DNA of 60,000 nucleotides from Lineus longissimus (GCF_910592395.1 NC_088322.1:6693431-6753430); one strand, 5' to 3'. Counted from the stretch's first letter, positions 1-15,200 are shown. Notes: generated by a model from the sequence alone, not told the origin. Translations and numbers: made by a program.

Positions 1-35
1 CTGGCCTGAGCCAAGTTCTAAAGAAATATACTAAC

Positions 36-240
36 CAGCATCCTCCTGTAGGTTGATATTCATGATGGCTGTCACATTTGGGGCATTATTCGGCACCTCC
101 CTCAAGATAGTGGCGACGACAAATTGGGTCTCCTCTGCAAAATACTCTTCTGAGCTCAGTGACCTCCTCCGCCTACGTCTGCGTCTCCTCCGACGAGATG
201 CAGCAGATACCGTCGAGTTACTGGTCCTTGTGCGGCATAG
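36..240 (-). CDS. Exon E74: eleven-arginine polybasic exon
   Basis: Begins LCRTRTSNST, then AAS followed by eleven consecutive Arg and SLSSEEYF, ending INLQEDAG. The arginines use mixed codons (CGT, CGG, AGG, AGA, CGC), so this is not a simple triplet expansion. The R-R-R-S border resembles a proprotein-convertase site. The donor reads GTTAGT and leaves one base, so the gene continues off the window. Confidence 0.8.
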
Positions 241-3200
241 CTGAACGTGAAAGGAAATGTTTCTTTTGAGAAATTTGCTTTGGACAGAGTACACTGAATC
301 TTTTTTTTGTCTCCTTCTACGGTTGAGGCAACATAAGTTATAAGTGACTTGCTTAAGGTACCAAGTAAAGATTCTGAGTTGGTTGTCAAATTACAGTGTT
401 TGGATCAAGCTAGCCCCATGTCCTATGAGGTCAAGAAAACTGGTTTTGAGCACACACAGTTTTAACAGTTTCAACTCCTCTTTGTATTCATTAATAATTT
501 GGGCATACCACTCATTTTCGAGATTCGAAGGAAAAAATCACTTATTAAGTGTCAATAGACAGCATTTAAATTTAAAGTTGTTATAAAGAGCAGTGCAGCC
601 CTTTCAGGACAGGATTGGGGCCTTGGTCTCAAGCTCTTTTTGATTAAAGACATGATTTGTTCTTTAAGGCATAGTGTTTTCCTCAAGTAAAATGATTGAC
701 GTTAAAATACAAACTTGGTCGCAGCAAGGGTGGATAAAGACCATACAAACTTGGTCGAAGCAAGGGTGGATAAAGACCATACAAACTTGGTCTAAGCAAG
801 GGTGGATAAAGACCATACAAATTTGGTCGAAGCAAGGGTGGATAAAGACCATACAAACTTGGTCGAAGCAAGGGTGTATAAAGACCATACAAACTTGGTC
901 GAAGCAAGGGTGGATAAAGACCATACAAACTTGGTCGAAGCAAGGGTGTATAAAGACCATACAAACTTGGTCGAAGCAAGTGTGGATAAAGACCATACAA
1001 ACTTGGTCGAAGCAAGTGTGGATAAAGACCATACAAACTTGGTCGAACCAAAGTCGGCAAAGGGGATTTCGCACAATCAGTGCCTTAGCTTACTCGGGTC
1101 GTAGAGAAGTACTCACTTTGGTAGTAAACTGCATGTTTGCTTCATCTAATATATGTCTATCATCTACACTGTCACTGCATGTCTCATTTGACACCATCCA
1201 GGCATTGGAATCTGCAAGAAAATGAACGTTACAACATGCCACTGATCCTTTCGACTAGCTTCACCCAACGTTTCTCAACTTCGATGATGGTTGCATACGT
1301 ACTGACCAGACAAGCAAATTACGATATCATTTTTTTCAGTTCTTCCATTCAAAAAATACTTTTTCTGTTCGCAATTTGCGGTTATTTGAAAATCGACAAT
1401 AATGAATTATTGGAAAAATTTGGCAGTTGAGAGTATTTATTCCCCACTTCAAAGCAAGCAATGTATCTTATAAAAGTATGTAACTGCTATTCTATGTAAT
1501 TTGATCAGATGAGTTGTATTTAATCATGCTTTTGCGAGAGGGTGTGACTTCCAAGAATTGGCCTTACCTGGATCCCAATGAATCAACATGGGCATCACCT
1601 GATCACTGATCTCGCTGGCCTCGTATGACACAGTGACCTCCATGGCATCTGGGAGCGCCGTGTGGGCCAGGGGTGCCAAGTAGAAACTGTCTGATGGCAT
1701 CGATGTGATTCTATACAACAGAAACAGAGATGGCTAACTTACTGATATCACTAGCCTCGTACAATCCAGTCACCTCCAGCGCAATATAGACACAAGCTTG
1801 TGTACCATACATTAGCCATTAGCATAGAAAGCTCATCTTTTCTACGAACACCGACCGAGGCAATATGTTTCGGAGGTTATGGAGTTTCAAACCAAACCTT
1901 GCTTACCGATTCTGCAGCAGCCTTGTTGTCATATCCGTCGTGGTCTGGGGGTCCACGACGAATGGTGAAAAGTCGACTGAGCCGCCAGATTCGAAACTAC
2001 AAGTGAGATCTGCGGAGCTGAGGGCACCGAGGATGATCGACTGGCCCGATGACATTCCTGGGAATAAAAGATTCAGTCACATAGACTTTATTCTCAATCA
2101 GATGATTCCACGACGGCTGCCAAGACAAACTCTTGAAAATGCTGATTGGAGCAAAATTAGATCCATTCTCTATTTGCACAATCGCATGTGAATTAAAGGG
2201 ATACGCCGTTTGTAATTACTTGTGGTCAAGTCAAATAGGACTCAACGAATACACAATGCCGTAGTGCAGTTATTGTGAATACAAATTTGTTTAAACTTGG
2301 TGTTTATAGTATTTATATATCAGTCTACAATGCCGTAGTGCAGTTATTGTGAATACAAATTTGTTTAAACTTGGTGTTTATAGTATTTATATATCAGTCT
2401 ACACAACGACAATGCTGAAATTTATATTCAGTTTCAATTGAAGGAAGGGTCTCAATTGTCAATTCACCTACCTGATGGTGTTACGATGGAAACATCCCTC
2501 GACGAGGAACGTTTCTTCCTCTTTTTTTCATCAGACAGCGAGGCAGTGATGGCTTCTCCATTGGTCGACGACTCCAACTGCGCGCCATCATCTGTCACGG
2601 TCACTGTACTGACAAACTTATAAATGCAGACCTCCGCCTCATTACATATGCGCATTGTCGTGAACAGCGTGCGCCCTGGCTCCATTGCGAAACCGCTATT
2701 TCCGGCTGCTGCAACCTCAGTCAGATTTGTATCAGCGTTGGGAACGACATATGACGACAAGTCGGCAATCGCCGCACCATCCAGATAGAGGGAGCCACTT
2801 TTTATCTCCACCACCCCAGAGGCGTTGTAGCCGACCCAGGTGCATGGGAAGACATCGTCTAGAGTCTCGTTGGAGGATCCAAGACAGTATTCTGAAAGTG
2901 TACAGCTAATGATGTTGATTTTATCGATGCGAAAATGTGTGTTTTGTATTTGTGTCATATAAGCACTAGTGTTCTTGTTCTTAGTGAAGAGGAAAGAACA
3001 GTAATTTATTTCGTCATCCTTTTAAGGGTGGTGTGCAATGCCAATAGGCGCTTACGTGCTGATTGACTCCTTATCGAGGCATTGTCAGTCTGACACAGGA
3101 CCAGACACTCGTTTGTGACCTTTGGTAAATCACATCATTTCGATCGCCGTATCCTTTGAATAAGGGGCAACATTGAAATGAGAAGGAAGATGGTGCCTTA

Positions 3201-6200
3201 AAAGGAACACCCTCCTAGACATGGACAGAAGAGAGACAGCGTGTATCTTTCATCTGAGGACAGGTCAGTGTAGACCTTAAGGCCACTTCAAGAGGATGAA
3301 CATGGCCAATTCCGGAAGGTGCAAGTGCAACGTTTTAAATCAGACACCAGAGCACGTATTCCGGAACGGTAACCGGTGCAAAGTGTGAAAGCAGAAGAGG
3401 AGAATATTTTTTTGTGAATACTAAGTGAGCTGACACTTATGTTTGTCCTTTACAAACTTACCATATCTGTTGATGGTAGGATCTGCGGCCTTCGTCCATG
3501 AGACGCCGGCCTTGGTCGGGTCCTTGGCCTGTTTCGCAGTCTCTGGATAGACGGCATGATCAAAGGCCTCGGCTCCGGGGATGGTGTTGTTTACGTCATC
3601 GACAACCGGCAGCTCCAAAATGGCGGTTATACCTGAAGAGAGAGCAGGTGCAACTGGCTTAAGTTCGGGAGAGCAGTGTGTAGCAGTTCTTTGATACAAA
3701 GACGCCAACTGTAGATGCCTTACAAGTATTACATCTGTCTTCATAAGCCACCACCACTTTGCGGGAAGTGTATGCCCAGTTACTCAAAACCAGTTTTATC
3801 ACTAAACCTGGCAATAACTTAAAGGGGTACGCCATTCGTAATTACTGTTGGTCCAGTTGAATAGAAATCCACTGATACACGATGCTGTAGTGCAGTTATT
3901 GTGAATACAAATTTGTTTAAACTTGGTATTCATAGTATTTGTATATCAGTCTACACAACGGCACTGTTGAAATTTATATTTAATATGTATTTTCGCAATT
4001 GGACATTTTTAAATTCAATTACAACTTCAAAATTTGTAACGAACGGCGTAGGCCTTAAACTTGGCGTTAAGTCTAAGGGCTTAATTGAAGGAGATGATGT
4101 AAAGTTAAGTTATCGCCGGTGTTAGTGACAACATTTGTTTTGAACAACCAGGTCATCACTAGACTAACATGTGAAGAAAAGACAACACTGAGAAGAAAAA
4201 TTATCAGAAATATCAGCTTCAGGTAGTGATGAGCATAACTTAGTTCAATGTTTAACACTATCATAATTTAGAAATTTTCTGTAATTTTTCATATACAAAT
4301 CAGATTCGATGGACTATTTGCAGAGTATAACAACACACAGCATGAGGAAGGGCTTATCCAGAGCATAAGCCAGCAATCGATACGCTGATTGTTTCTGGTC
4401 CTCCCCGACAGATTTTGTTGAAATACGGCAGTCTTAGATCGAAGGATAGGAAAACAAAAATATTTCAATCCATTTCTGCAAAAGCCTTGGCTGATGGAAC
4501 TTACCAATATGGTCCACAACCATAGTCTCCAGGCGTGCGTTGTTCTTACACTTGACCGTGACGTAATATGTCGTATTGTGTTCGATGAAACCAGCCAACT
4601 GATCATTAATGCCGGAGGGATTAACGCCAGTTGATGTGAAGTTTTGGACATCTGTCATATTTGGTGCTGTACCGATTGCCCATTGGTATTCCTTGAAAAT
4701 AAATTGATAAGGAAGTGGCACAGTGAATCTGCTAGGAGGCACTGCTGCAACATTTCTAAAGCAAGAACGGGGAAACACTCTTATCAACAGAACATGACAC
4801 TATAAAGGTCCCTTTCACTATCACTTTCAAACCTATTCCTCAGCATGTGACAGGAGCACCATGGCGCCATGGTAGAGCGTCCAGGTTCAGGAAGGGCCTT
4901 CACTCTAAGAAATGAATAAATGAAGGTTTTTGAGCATTTGAAAAACCTTTTATGGTTTTTTGGCCAACACAAATATGCACCCTATAGAGATAGAAACTGT
5001 GTTCACAATCTCAAAAACCCATTTGGAGTTTTATACTTTACCAACAAACCTCTACGGGGGCAGATTCGTGTTGGCCAAAAAAAACTTTAAAACTTTGTCA
5101 AAATCTTTAAAGCTTTTCCAAACCTTCAAGGAAACATGAGAAAACGAGGCTAAAATAGTTCGAAGCATCTCGCTTTACCTTGATCAAACTCTCCCCATCG
5201 TCGCACTTCCACAATGCTTTGATTGTATCATTGGAAGCCTGGTACTGGACTGGGATTAGCGGGTCCAGGGACATGTCGATGTACATCACGTTGATTTCAA
5301 CAGTAGGCGGCGTCAAGTCAATGTAGAAGCTCATTGATGTCCCAATGACGCTCTGACCAGAGCCAAGAACTGCTTTCACTGGAAGTTCAATTTATGCCAG
5401 TTAGTTTAGAACATCGGAAAAGTCAAGAGCCAAGTTGGCGATTGCTGTACAATGGCACGACAGACGTTTTGAATAAGTCGCTGATTGCTCTACAACTGTC
5501 CGATAGTTTAAAACAAGGGGCAAAGTTGCAGATGGGGGTACAGCCACATGGCGGCCATTATAGTGAGGTCGTCAATCGGCGTCATCTGCAAATTAAAGGT
5601 TAAGCAAGCGATAACACTGCCTGATACTTACAAGAAACGAAGTAAGGCAGAGACTTGTTATACGAAAGGACATGACCGGTCGAGTTCATTTCGTTTCTGA
5701 CCATCGGCATGGAGATATTCGAGATGGAGAACATGATGCTCTCAGTGATGGTGCTGACGCATGTCTCATTACAGAAGAATCGATCACATGGGTTGTTGCA
5801 CGGGACACATGGCACAACAGCCTAGAAAATAAAATTCGAAATTTTCTTTGGGAAACTGGGCTGTTTGGCAAGTTTCTGAATTTCAACTTAAGTTATATGT
5901 TACATTATCGGAAGATAAAAAGCTTAAAAAGGCATTAAGTCAATTTGTCCTGACATCAGCTCGAGAAAGGGGAATCAATTTGTGTTATACTCAAAGGACA
6001 GTGAATGTAATGAGTACAGAGAACTTTTTATCATCTGGATCAAGACCCGAGGCCAAAGATCATGAAATGCAATGCTGAAAATCCCTTTTTGCGAATACGC
6101 ATCTTTGAGCAATGAGCTGTGATAAAACATTTTGAAATGGTACAACATCTACATGTAGAATTGGAATGGCGAACTTAATGGTTGGTTCCTAAATATGCCT

Positions 6201-9200
6201 CAATCTATCCAATATACTCACCTCAGAATACGGCATGATATCTGTGAGTCCTGGTGATGTTCCAACAGCAGCCTCATATCGTATGATAGCATTAGTGCCG
6301 CCCCTGAAGGGCGTTCCATAGCGGCACTCTAACTCGCTCGAAGGAGGGAAACGCACAGCCTTGAACCTCGCTTCGGTTTTGAATGCGGAGAACGCGTCGG
6401 CCATGGCGGGAATGTGGTTGTTGGCGTTCCAGACGTGCAGAATCATCTTTGTATCGGTAGACATCGCATCGATACCGCAGACCTCTACGATGTTGAATTC
6501 GTCCGTGAATACGTTGAAGCACCAATGAGGCTGAAAAGTGGGAAAGAACACGATATATATTTTGGCAAGAAACTGGATGTTCACAAAAAAACCCGTTGTT
6601 TTTCATATATTTCATATTGATTAATTCATTCAATGAGGATTAGGACGTTTGATTAATGCATGTAAATGGCTCAGAGAGTCGAGTACCTTTTGAATGCCCA
6701 ACTGCCCTCCAATGTTACGCCAATGCCTAGCGTTGACGACATTGTGTCAACTGTTGTTTTCAAGCAATGTAACACAGGGTCTTAGGGATGTTTTTTTGTT
6801 GCGTTTCACCCTCTTGGTTGTATTTCAAGTACAAAATATTTTGGAGCCGCCAGGTTGTAGTGGCCTGTGCGGTCTGACTAGCGGTCATGAAGTCCTTGGT
6901 TCAAACCACACTCTTGTCATGAGACTCGACATAGATCGATCTGGATTAGTCTACAGTGGTCTACCGTGTAAATGCCCAACAACGTGATTTGGTCTGGTTC
7001 TATATTCATGTTTACCTCATAATGAGACCTACGTCATTCATGACATGTTGTGCGACATGATCTGGTCTGGTCTGGTTGGGTTTGGTGCAGTGTCACTATC
7101 CCTATATTGTCGTACGCAAAGAAGAAGAGTGGTTATGTAATCATTTGACTAGATGGCAAGGAGCTGCCTGAATTCTTTCACAGTTTTCTTACCATGCTTG
7201 GATCATTATTGTCTATGTTGAACTCCACTTTGTATGTGTGCCACTCCCGCGGGTCGAACAGGAGCTCATTCCTGGTGGACTGGAGGTCACGTGAGTCGTT
7301 GCCTGACCGGCACCATCCGACCGCATAATGCTTCCCACCTAAACGAAACAGAAAATACACATTCTTGTTGTTATTTAACCTCCAACTATTCATCATATCA
7401 TTACTTCAACAAAACAAATGACTGGAGATGTATCATTTCCCTCCATTGTTTGCGGATGAGCCTCATTAATGCAGTAAACTTATGTACAGTCCCGGTCGAA
7501 ACTGACATACCCTTTGCTTCACGAAGGTGCCTAGTAAAGCTGTGTGCAGTAATACACACAAATTGCTCGCATAACGCAGTGAAGGTTTCACGCAAATTAC
7601 ACTTTACATACACTAGCATAATACTCTTGGCGCGGGTTGTTTTAGGGTGTTGGCTTACTGTGGGGTTGGGGCAATTTGGGTGAAATGAAATGATATGTCT
7701 GGGGGTTGTGATGTTGTCTTGATTTTGATGATTGGGACAATCTGGGTGATATGGGTTGATTGGTCTGAGGGGTTGTGACCGGAAAAATCAAACGCCACTC
7801 CATTTTGACGAACTATTTCGCGAATGGTGAAGAGGCATTGGCGTGAAGTTACGAACTTAGTACAACAAGTGCAGCGAGCATAGTGGGTGGCAGCACCAGA
7901 CGGTGGAAGTAGTTCGCCTAGGGTTTTTTCGACACCCTCCGCACGGACTCCACTCGTTCCGGAACACTCACTCGCTTGTTAATCTGCAGTGGTTAGCCTG
8001 TTTTTATTGCAGTAAAGAATTGGTAATCGGGATTTTATATAATATTTTATATTTGCCCCGGTTATTCATATAGGGAGATGTGCGCTACTTTGCGCCCAGT
8101 GCTTGGGTCGTGTGAGGCGGTTTGTTTTTTATGTAACGTGTATCACGTGATGAATTCCCATACGGTACTTCGAAAAATTAAGAGCGATTAACAACGTAGG
8201 TGAAAGAGTACGACCAAAATAAAGGGGGAAAATTGCGGAGATGGATGAATGCTTTAAACATACAGTGGCCCCAATACTTTCCCGGCTTATTTTTGTATAA
8301 TCCCACACTTTCGATTTAATGGCCCCATATGCAAATCAGACCTGCTGAAATGGCCCCTTATGTTAATGAGTATGCCAATATATAGAAAGAACAAAAAAAT
8401 GCTATTTCTCCGAGATCGCTGCAAAGTTCACCCATTTAACCCGGCGAGGACCATCTCCATATCAACCACGACTTTCAGGAAAAGTTTCGAGGTCATCCGA
8501 TCTGAGCTGACGGAGGAGATGTGTGACAAACTATTTCAGCTCTACGTCCATTATAGTAGTGATGTATGCGAAACAAGGCGAGAGTAAGTTGCGAGTTTGG
8601 CGTAGTTTACTTGGAAGTTCTATAGTTCGTGGTTGGAGTATTTATTTCATCAAAAAGAAAATTTTGAAGTCAAAAGTGGACACGACTTTCAGGAACAACT
8701 AGAGTTCAGTTGACATGCAAGAGCAACCGTCTAAAAAGGTGAAAAAAACCCGAGACGCTCACCTTTCGAATGGAGACTCATGCCGCAAGACGTGTAGGCA
8801 GGCTGCTCTTCCCAGGCATCGTAGACAACCTGACCGGGCTTCTTATCCTGGACGACAAACCAAGGCACCGGGGCAGACGTCACCGCTGGCGTGGTGCTCG
8901 GCGCTTCCGTGATCGCAGTGCTGGGCTCGACAGTCGTTTCGTTGGTGCGCTGCGCCGCGAGCTGGGCCTCAACCATGAACTGCTTGTCCTCAAGGTAAGC
9001 GACACAATCGCATGTGCATGTCTAAATAGATTAATTGAGTATTGGAGATTTCACAGCTTTGGATGTTTATCAACGTCCTAGAAAATCCTCTCTTGACCAC
9101 AAGTAAAACTACGTTCAACGATTGGTTCGCTAACAATGCACCTCCCCAATAGGTTTGTAGTACCTTGGCTAAAGCCAATAAAAAAAACGTGAGTTTTATA

Positions 9201-12200
9201 ATTTAAATGGTTGAACTCGTATCAAACGAGCCATGCTTATGTCATCTTGTTTACAAATGTATATTGTAACTGTAACTAAATCATATTCAAACTCGACACT
9301 TGGGGTCAGCTGGACATCTGTTAACCTAAAAATCAAATTGGTATGGCCTTACCACAGGTACAGGGTCCTCAGCACAGCACAGGCAGTTGCCTTCAGTCCA
9401 GTCTTTCTCCGCCTTGTAGTTCACATCACCGAGAACACCATCGGGACCGTCCCAGAATACGATACTCGTTGCAACCTGGTCCCCCTCTGCAGCCTTGATA
9501 TCAATCTAAAACATTTATAAAAGACAGAGCTAAACGTCGTCCAAACAAGCAATTTAAAGTGCTGTCACCTGTGATTATAATCGCTGCTCTGTGCGACAAA
9601 AAGATTACTCATCTGAGGAGGAAAACCTGGAGTGTAATCGCAGGGTTTGAAATTGATTGCAGGTTACATCTATCATCGACACTTGTCGCAGGTACCTACA
9701 ATGACCATGGCACACAAGTGATATTCATCACAAACGATTCAAATCACTCGTTTGCGGGGCAGTTTAGCCTATGTCTATGAGATAAAAATTTATCAAAGTC
9801 TACCTTGCTAGATTTGTATTTGCAGCAACAATCAGCAAAATGTAGCGAGTTCACAGTTTTTCAAACATTATCAAAAAAACTTCCTCCTTTCCCAGGCAAG
9901 CTCAGCAAGTTGGGATACCTACATTATTCTCGGCAAGCTGGGGATTGTTTCTCTATGTTGAGGGGGATAATATAGTCTTAACCATTCGGGCATTGAGGAG
10001 TTGACATTCTCAGAGAAAAGTGATTGCTTTGTAAAGCCACGCCATTCGTTTAAAATTGAAATTTCCATATCAAAATTTCAAACGGCGTAAAGATGTACTG
10101 AATATAAGATTTCAACTACGAATACCTCAAATAACATAGTTTAGCAAATTTGCACGCATGATAACTGCACTGAGGCATTGAGTATAACTACACTTTTATT
10201 TCCTGAGCCAATACGAATGGTGTACCCCTAAATCAGTACAGGACGTGTACCTGGTAATGGCCACCATTGACCATGTCTGCGTTGCGGCTGTAGGCCCCAG
10301 AGTACATCAACGGTTTCTTTGTGTCCTGTACCATCGCTATAATGATCGTATCATTATCCTCGGTGTCTCTGATGATTTCCGATTCCCTGTACTCGATCTT
10401 CCAAGGTTCATTGCCGGGGTTGAGAAGGCCAGATGTCTCGATCACGTACCAGTCTTCAGCGAAGAGAGGTGCTGCTTGGTCTGGGCATGATGGGCCAAAC
10501 GGCACCTGGAGGTGGAGGAAGTTGACTGAAACAAAACAATGATCATTAATCAAACTGACTGACATTTGTATCACATATGTGATCGACAACCTCTTTTTGT
10601 TGCCAGGAAAGTAGTGTTGTTGTTGGTCGCATGACGTATTGGACATGTTCGACCCTTTAGGTCTGACAGCCTTTGATTGCAGAGTGGGAGTCAGAAGGGC
10701 CCTTGCCACCTGATGATGCGGGACACGATTGGCTAAAATATTAAAAAGGCTCACCAAACACTTCATCCTCAGCCTTGTTCCAAACCATCGAGTCTAAGAA
10801 GTTCGTCCCAATGATGACCTCACCCACTGTTGGGACGGAGTTATCCAACAGAATCGGGTTGGAAACTGTCAGAATCATTCTGTCGGCATTGTTGATCGTA
10901 CGCAGATGGATGTAGTATGGTGTAGCAGGCTGAAAGATGTTGGATGAAGACATGGATATATGAGTATAGTATAAGATCATATGAAAATACTGGTGTACGC
11001 TATCAGTCATCCGAGCGGTTTCAAAATTAAAGGCAACGAACTTCAATCTGTTCAATGGATTCATATTTACTGAAGATTGTCCACGATAGCTTCTTAAGGA
11101 CTGATGTTGTTCACGTCCGATTAAGCAAGTTCTCGCGTTTCAACTTATCGCACAGGTAGGACCAGGCCGTGATGACATTGCCATCAGTCTTCTCACGGGT
11201 TGTTGCGAGATTGGACATTAAAATCGCAAAAATGAAAAATGCCACAAAAATATTTTTGATTGGAAAAGCTGAAAGATTTTTGCCATCCCAAAAAATAAAA
11301 TCGCGAAAAAATTTTCTGAAATTTTCGCTGATTACAAAAATAAAATGGAAATACAGTAAAAAAATTGGCGGTATACAATATCGAAACGTTCCTGACCTGT
11401 AGATCCAACTCAACAAACTTGTAAGTCGTATAATTCCCCGGGATGGTGATCCAATCAACAAGGGTGGTGATGTTGGCCTCGTCGGCCATCTCGCATGTCG
11501 GTACATACAGTAGCGCCACCTGAAACTCTCTGAGATCGGAGTCTGCGTCGCTGTAACCCTCCCAACTGAACTCTAACTCGAGCGACGACGGGGCGTAGGT
11601 GACTACCTGGAAATTAGAGGTGAAATGGCAAAATCACAGAAATGATTAAAACGCCTGACATGATGATTATCTAAAAGGTTTTTGGCAGGATGCTCTTACT
11701 TATTCATGTAGTTATGGGGGTCCAAATAATTAATAACAGCCCAAAAATCACTTATATGCAAGTTGATACCAGACCAATAACCCCACAAAACTACTGACTT
11801 CTTCTTCCGGCTGAAATTGTCGTGGTCAGCCCACAATGAAAATTTATCGAGGACGATGGAAGTATCAGAATCAGAATAGCTCTGCTTAAAGGTCAACTCA
11901 AGGCAAGAGCTACATGTAGGGGGTCCAAGTGGTTATCTCCAGCTAACTCGGTGCAATTAGGGAAGTTTGAATCAGTGATAAAAATAATAAATGTACAGTG
12001 AGCGAATAGTGCCAATGTGCAATGAACGTGGAGCGACACCGATTAGCAACTTCATGTAACTTAATCTGGGCTCCTCTGACCCTGGCTATATAGTCTCCCT
12101 TTAAACATGCCAGGTTAGGTGGCGTTGAAAGGTGGCGTTGAAAGGTTGGTAAAAGGCCTGCCTCTTGCAATTTAGAATCTCAGTTCAGAACTGTAGCAAC

Positions 12201-15200
12201 CGAGAAACATACCATGTCCCAGTAGGGGCCGGTCTTCATGGCGCCCTCAACTGGGTCAGTCACATCAACGGTGAAGTGCTTGCTCGTCATGTTACACTCG
12301 CCAGTCCCATCCGTGGCAATCACATACGCGTAGTATGTCTGCGTGTGCTCCATGGTCATATTGAACACCTCTGCAAGTTGGTTCTTGCCTACGTTACTGA
12401 GGTACAGAATGGGGAACAGGCTGGCTAGCTCAGCAGATGTGATGACTTTCGAAGTCTGGAACACAAGAAAAGGTAAATGTTAACAAAGACATGCTTAGTA
12501 CGTCTGTGTGCCACGCTGAAGACATCTGCAGGTTGGTTGCTGCCCACGTTACTCAAGGAAAGAACAGGAAACAGGTCGAAGGTCGAAGGTCACTTCTCAA
12601 CTGCCACATCCTTAAAGTTAAGTTAGATGCAGTGAAACCCACCTGGTGCCTGTGCAAGACAAGGGGCTCTACCAAAGTGACAATCTAGAGTAACCTGTGG
12701 TGTGTATGCACTTCTCCTACATGGCAGACGACAGAATTGCTAGCCAAAGTCTGGATTGCTCACCACAGCAAGATAAATTAAAGAGTAATTTGAGAGCATG
12801 ATCAGCCTGAATATTTGTTAGATCATCAGCATTATGCAATATGTAACTGAGATGGGTTTCATCTTACCAAGTGCTTGCAGGAATAGCTACTTGGATCCGT
12901 CGAGTTTGAAATGCCAATGTTATAGAAAAGAAGTTCAACTTCCGACTTGAAACCGCTCCACTGCAGCTTCACGTAATCGTCATGCTGCCAAAAATCCTGA
13001 AGATCAATCTTGCCCGCTTCGACGCCGTTATCGAAACCGCAATAAAAACCATTGGAAGTAACCTCGACTTCAGCCAATGAGGCACTGTGGGCACGAATCG
13101 TGATGTAATACAGTGCAGTACGAGGGATCAAATCCAAGTCGAAGATGGTGACTGTCTTATTCTTTCCGACGTTGGTGAACGGGAGGATGTTGTCGCGAGT
13201 TTTCGGATAACGACGATCGCTTCCGATGGCAATCTCGTAGTATTCTACTTCCTGGTTACGATTGCCTTCTTCCTTTTGTTCTTCGATTATGCCGGCATTG
13301 CCTGAAAAAAGATTCGTCGTTTATCAGGTAAAGCTTACATTGAGATGAAATCTTAAAGGCGGGTTTCGTTCACACACAATGTTTACACTTGAATTGTTTC
13401 AACGCGAAACACAATATGCAACATTTTCAGCTTAACCAGACCATTGCCCATATAATGACTAATCCGTGATCAGTATTTCAGAGCATTCGGGCTGACAGTT
13501 CACCTTTTAATAATCAAAAGTGTTCAACATTTTTAAAAGCAGGTTCAGTTAAAATCCCTACGAGGCCCCAAAATTACCTACCAGATAATGTCTCGGCTCT
13601 CGCAGTCTCTACGGTCTGCACACCAAAGCCATCCCAGTTGGCCTTGACACTCGTGGTCTCCGGCAAGTACAGAAGATCATATCCGAAAACGTTTCCATCG
13701 TTGACACGTCCCGGGATGAGCGGATCTTTTTGGATCGTGATGCCGTCTGACCTGAGATTGAACTCCATGCCGATGGCGTTGATGCCTTTGACCCGGACAA
13801 AGAAAGTCTGACCGGACCCCATGTTCATCTCATCATTCAGAGCAAACGTGTTCACTGTTAAAAACGATAACGTGAACAAAATGAAACCTTGACTGTGCAG
13901 AAAATGCATTTGATTAATTCATAAAAAAATGGAAGTGACTATTTGGCAAGCCCGGCTCACCAAACAGCGCCTTTTTTCTGCCCCAGATGGAGAGCCGAAC
14001 TCATGCATATTCAACCATCCAGGAGCTCATTATCATTCAAGGCAACACGGTCAGCAACACTGGAGTTACAGTGAAACGCCTTTAGAAATGCACACTAATG
14101 CATTTAACATGCTTATCAGTTAAATCACGTTTATGACTTTTTTTGTAAATCCATACAGTCATGTACATGTACATGCTTCTTCATGGATTATTGACCAAAA
14201 CCCGAGTTTAGTAACAGAAATTGAATCGAGAGCGGGAAGTCGCCATTGTTAAATATGCGCATATAAATTCGAATATGACGTCACTGCTCTCTGATTGGCC
14301 AACATGTTGTAACCTCTCCGGCTCGCCAAAGAGGGTAGTATTTTGCCCTGTTTGGCAAGCCCGGCTTTAGTGCTGTTTGGCAAGCGGCTCTCCAAACAGG
14401 ACAAAAAAAGATGCCTGTTCGGCGAGCGGCTTGCCAAATAGACCCGGCCAAAAAAATATCATCATTTGAACACAGTGTATAAGCCATTATAATGATTATC
14501 AGCAGACTGTTTGACCACAGAACTTCTCCACCCATATCTGCCATTAACACTGAAATTGCCCTAAATAGTTGAAGGGAAGCTATTGGCAGGTGCCAAGTAG
14601 GTCACATCAAGTATAAAAAAAGTCTGCAGGGCGTCTCTTCTACATGTATCTACATGTATCTCACATTCATTAAACATGTCTTGATCCGTGCTCTTCAATG
14701 GTACCATTTCTTGAACCCTTAAATAATTTATCGTACCTTGGGTGTCAGTCCATGGCTGAAGCTCAATATTGTCAATCCGGTAGATTGCCCAGTAGTACTT
14801 GATGATGGGGCACGGGTCTCCAGTGAAATCCCATCGGGCACTCAGTTGCTCAGAGTCCGACTGGAAATCCCTGAAGATTATTAAGAGGATGAGTTCAGAG
14901 AGACTGTGGCAAATATAGGATATCTGTGCATGCAGAAACATGCAGTATACTCATCACTTCAAAGGCTGAAGGAATGTGACATCAAGTGGGAAGAGGGCAT
15001 TCGCATCAACAACCTTCTTCTCCTTCACCGTTCGCTATTATGCACTTGGAGCTGTTCTTCTTCAGCAAGTATACTCCTCCAAGAGAAGATGTGCGGTTTT
15101 TACGTGCAACTTTGGGAAGGTGGCAATTTGGTTTCCCTCCTGACTCGGTCTTCGATGGGAGACCACGCAAGCTACTCGAGTTTTTCACTTAATTCTGGGT

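Noticed and set aside
664-1225. Long open frames on both strands over the 36-bp array
   Set aside because: They are produced by a repeat unit that is a multiple of three; no splice-compatible or family evidence, and the array lies in an intron.
4692-4787. Extension of E69 along its open frame to 4755
   Set aside because: It would leave the wrong phase with E68; the acceptor at 4691 gives continuous GESLIK-EYQWAIG.
11111-11230. Possible exon reading TDGNVITAWSYLCDK
   Set aside because: E60 and E61 already join in phase 0 with continuous protein pattern, and the acceptor here is poor.
13982-14040. Host coding sequence in the stem-loop element
   Set aside because: The element recurs at 38.2 kb as an inverted repeat with no kept reading frame.
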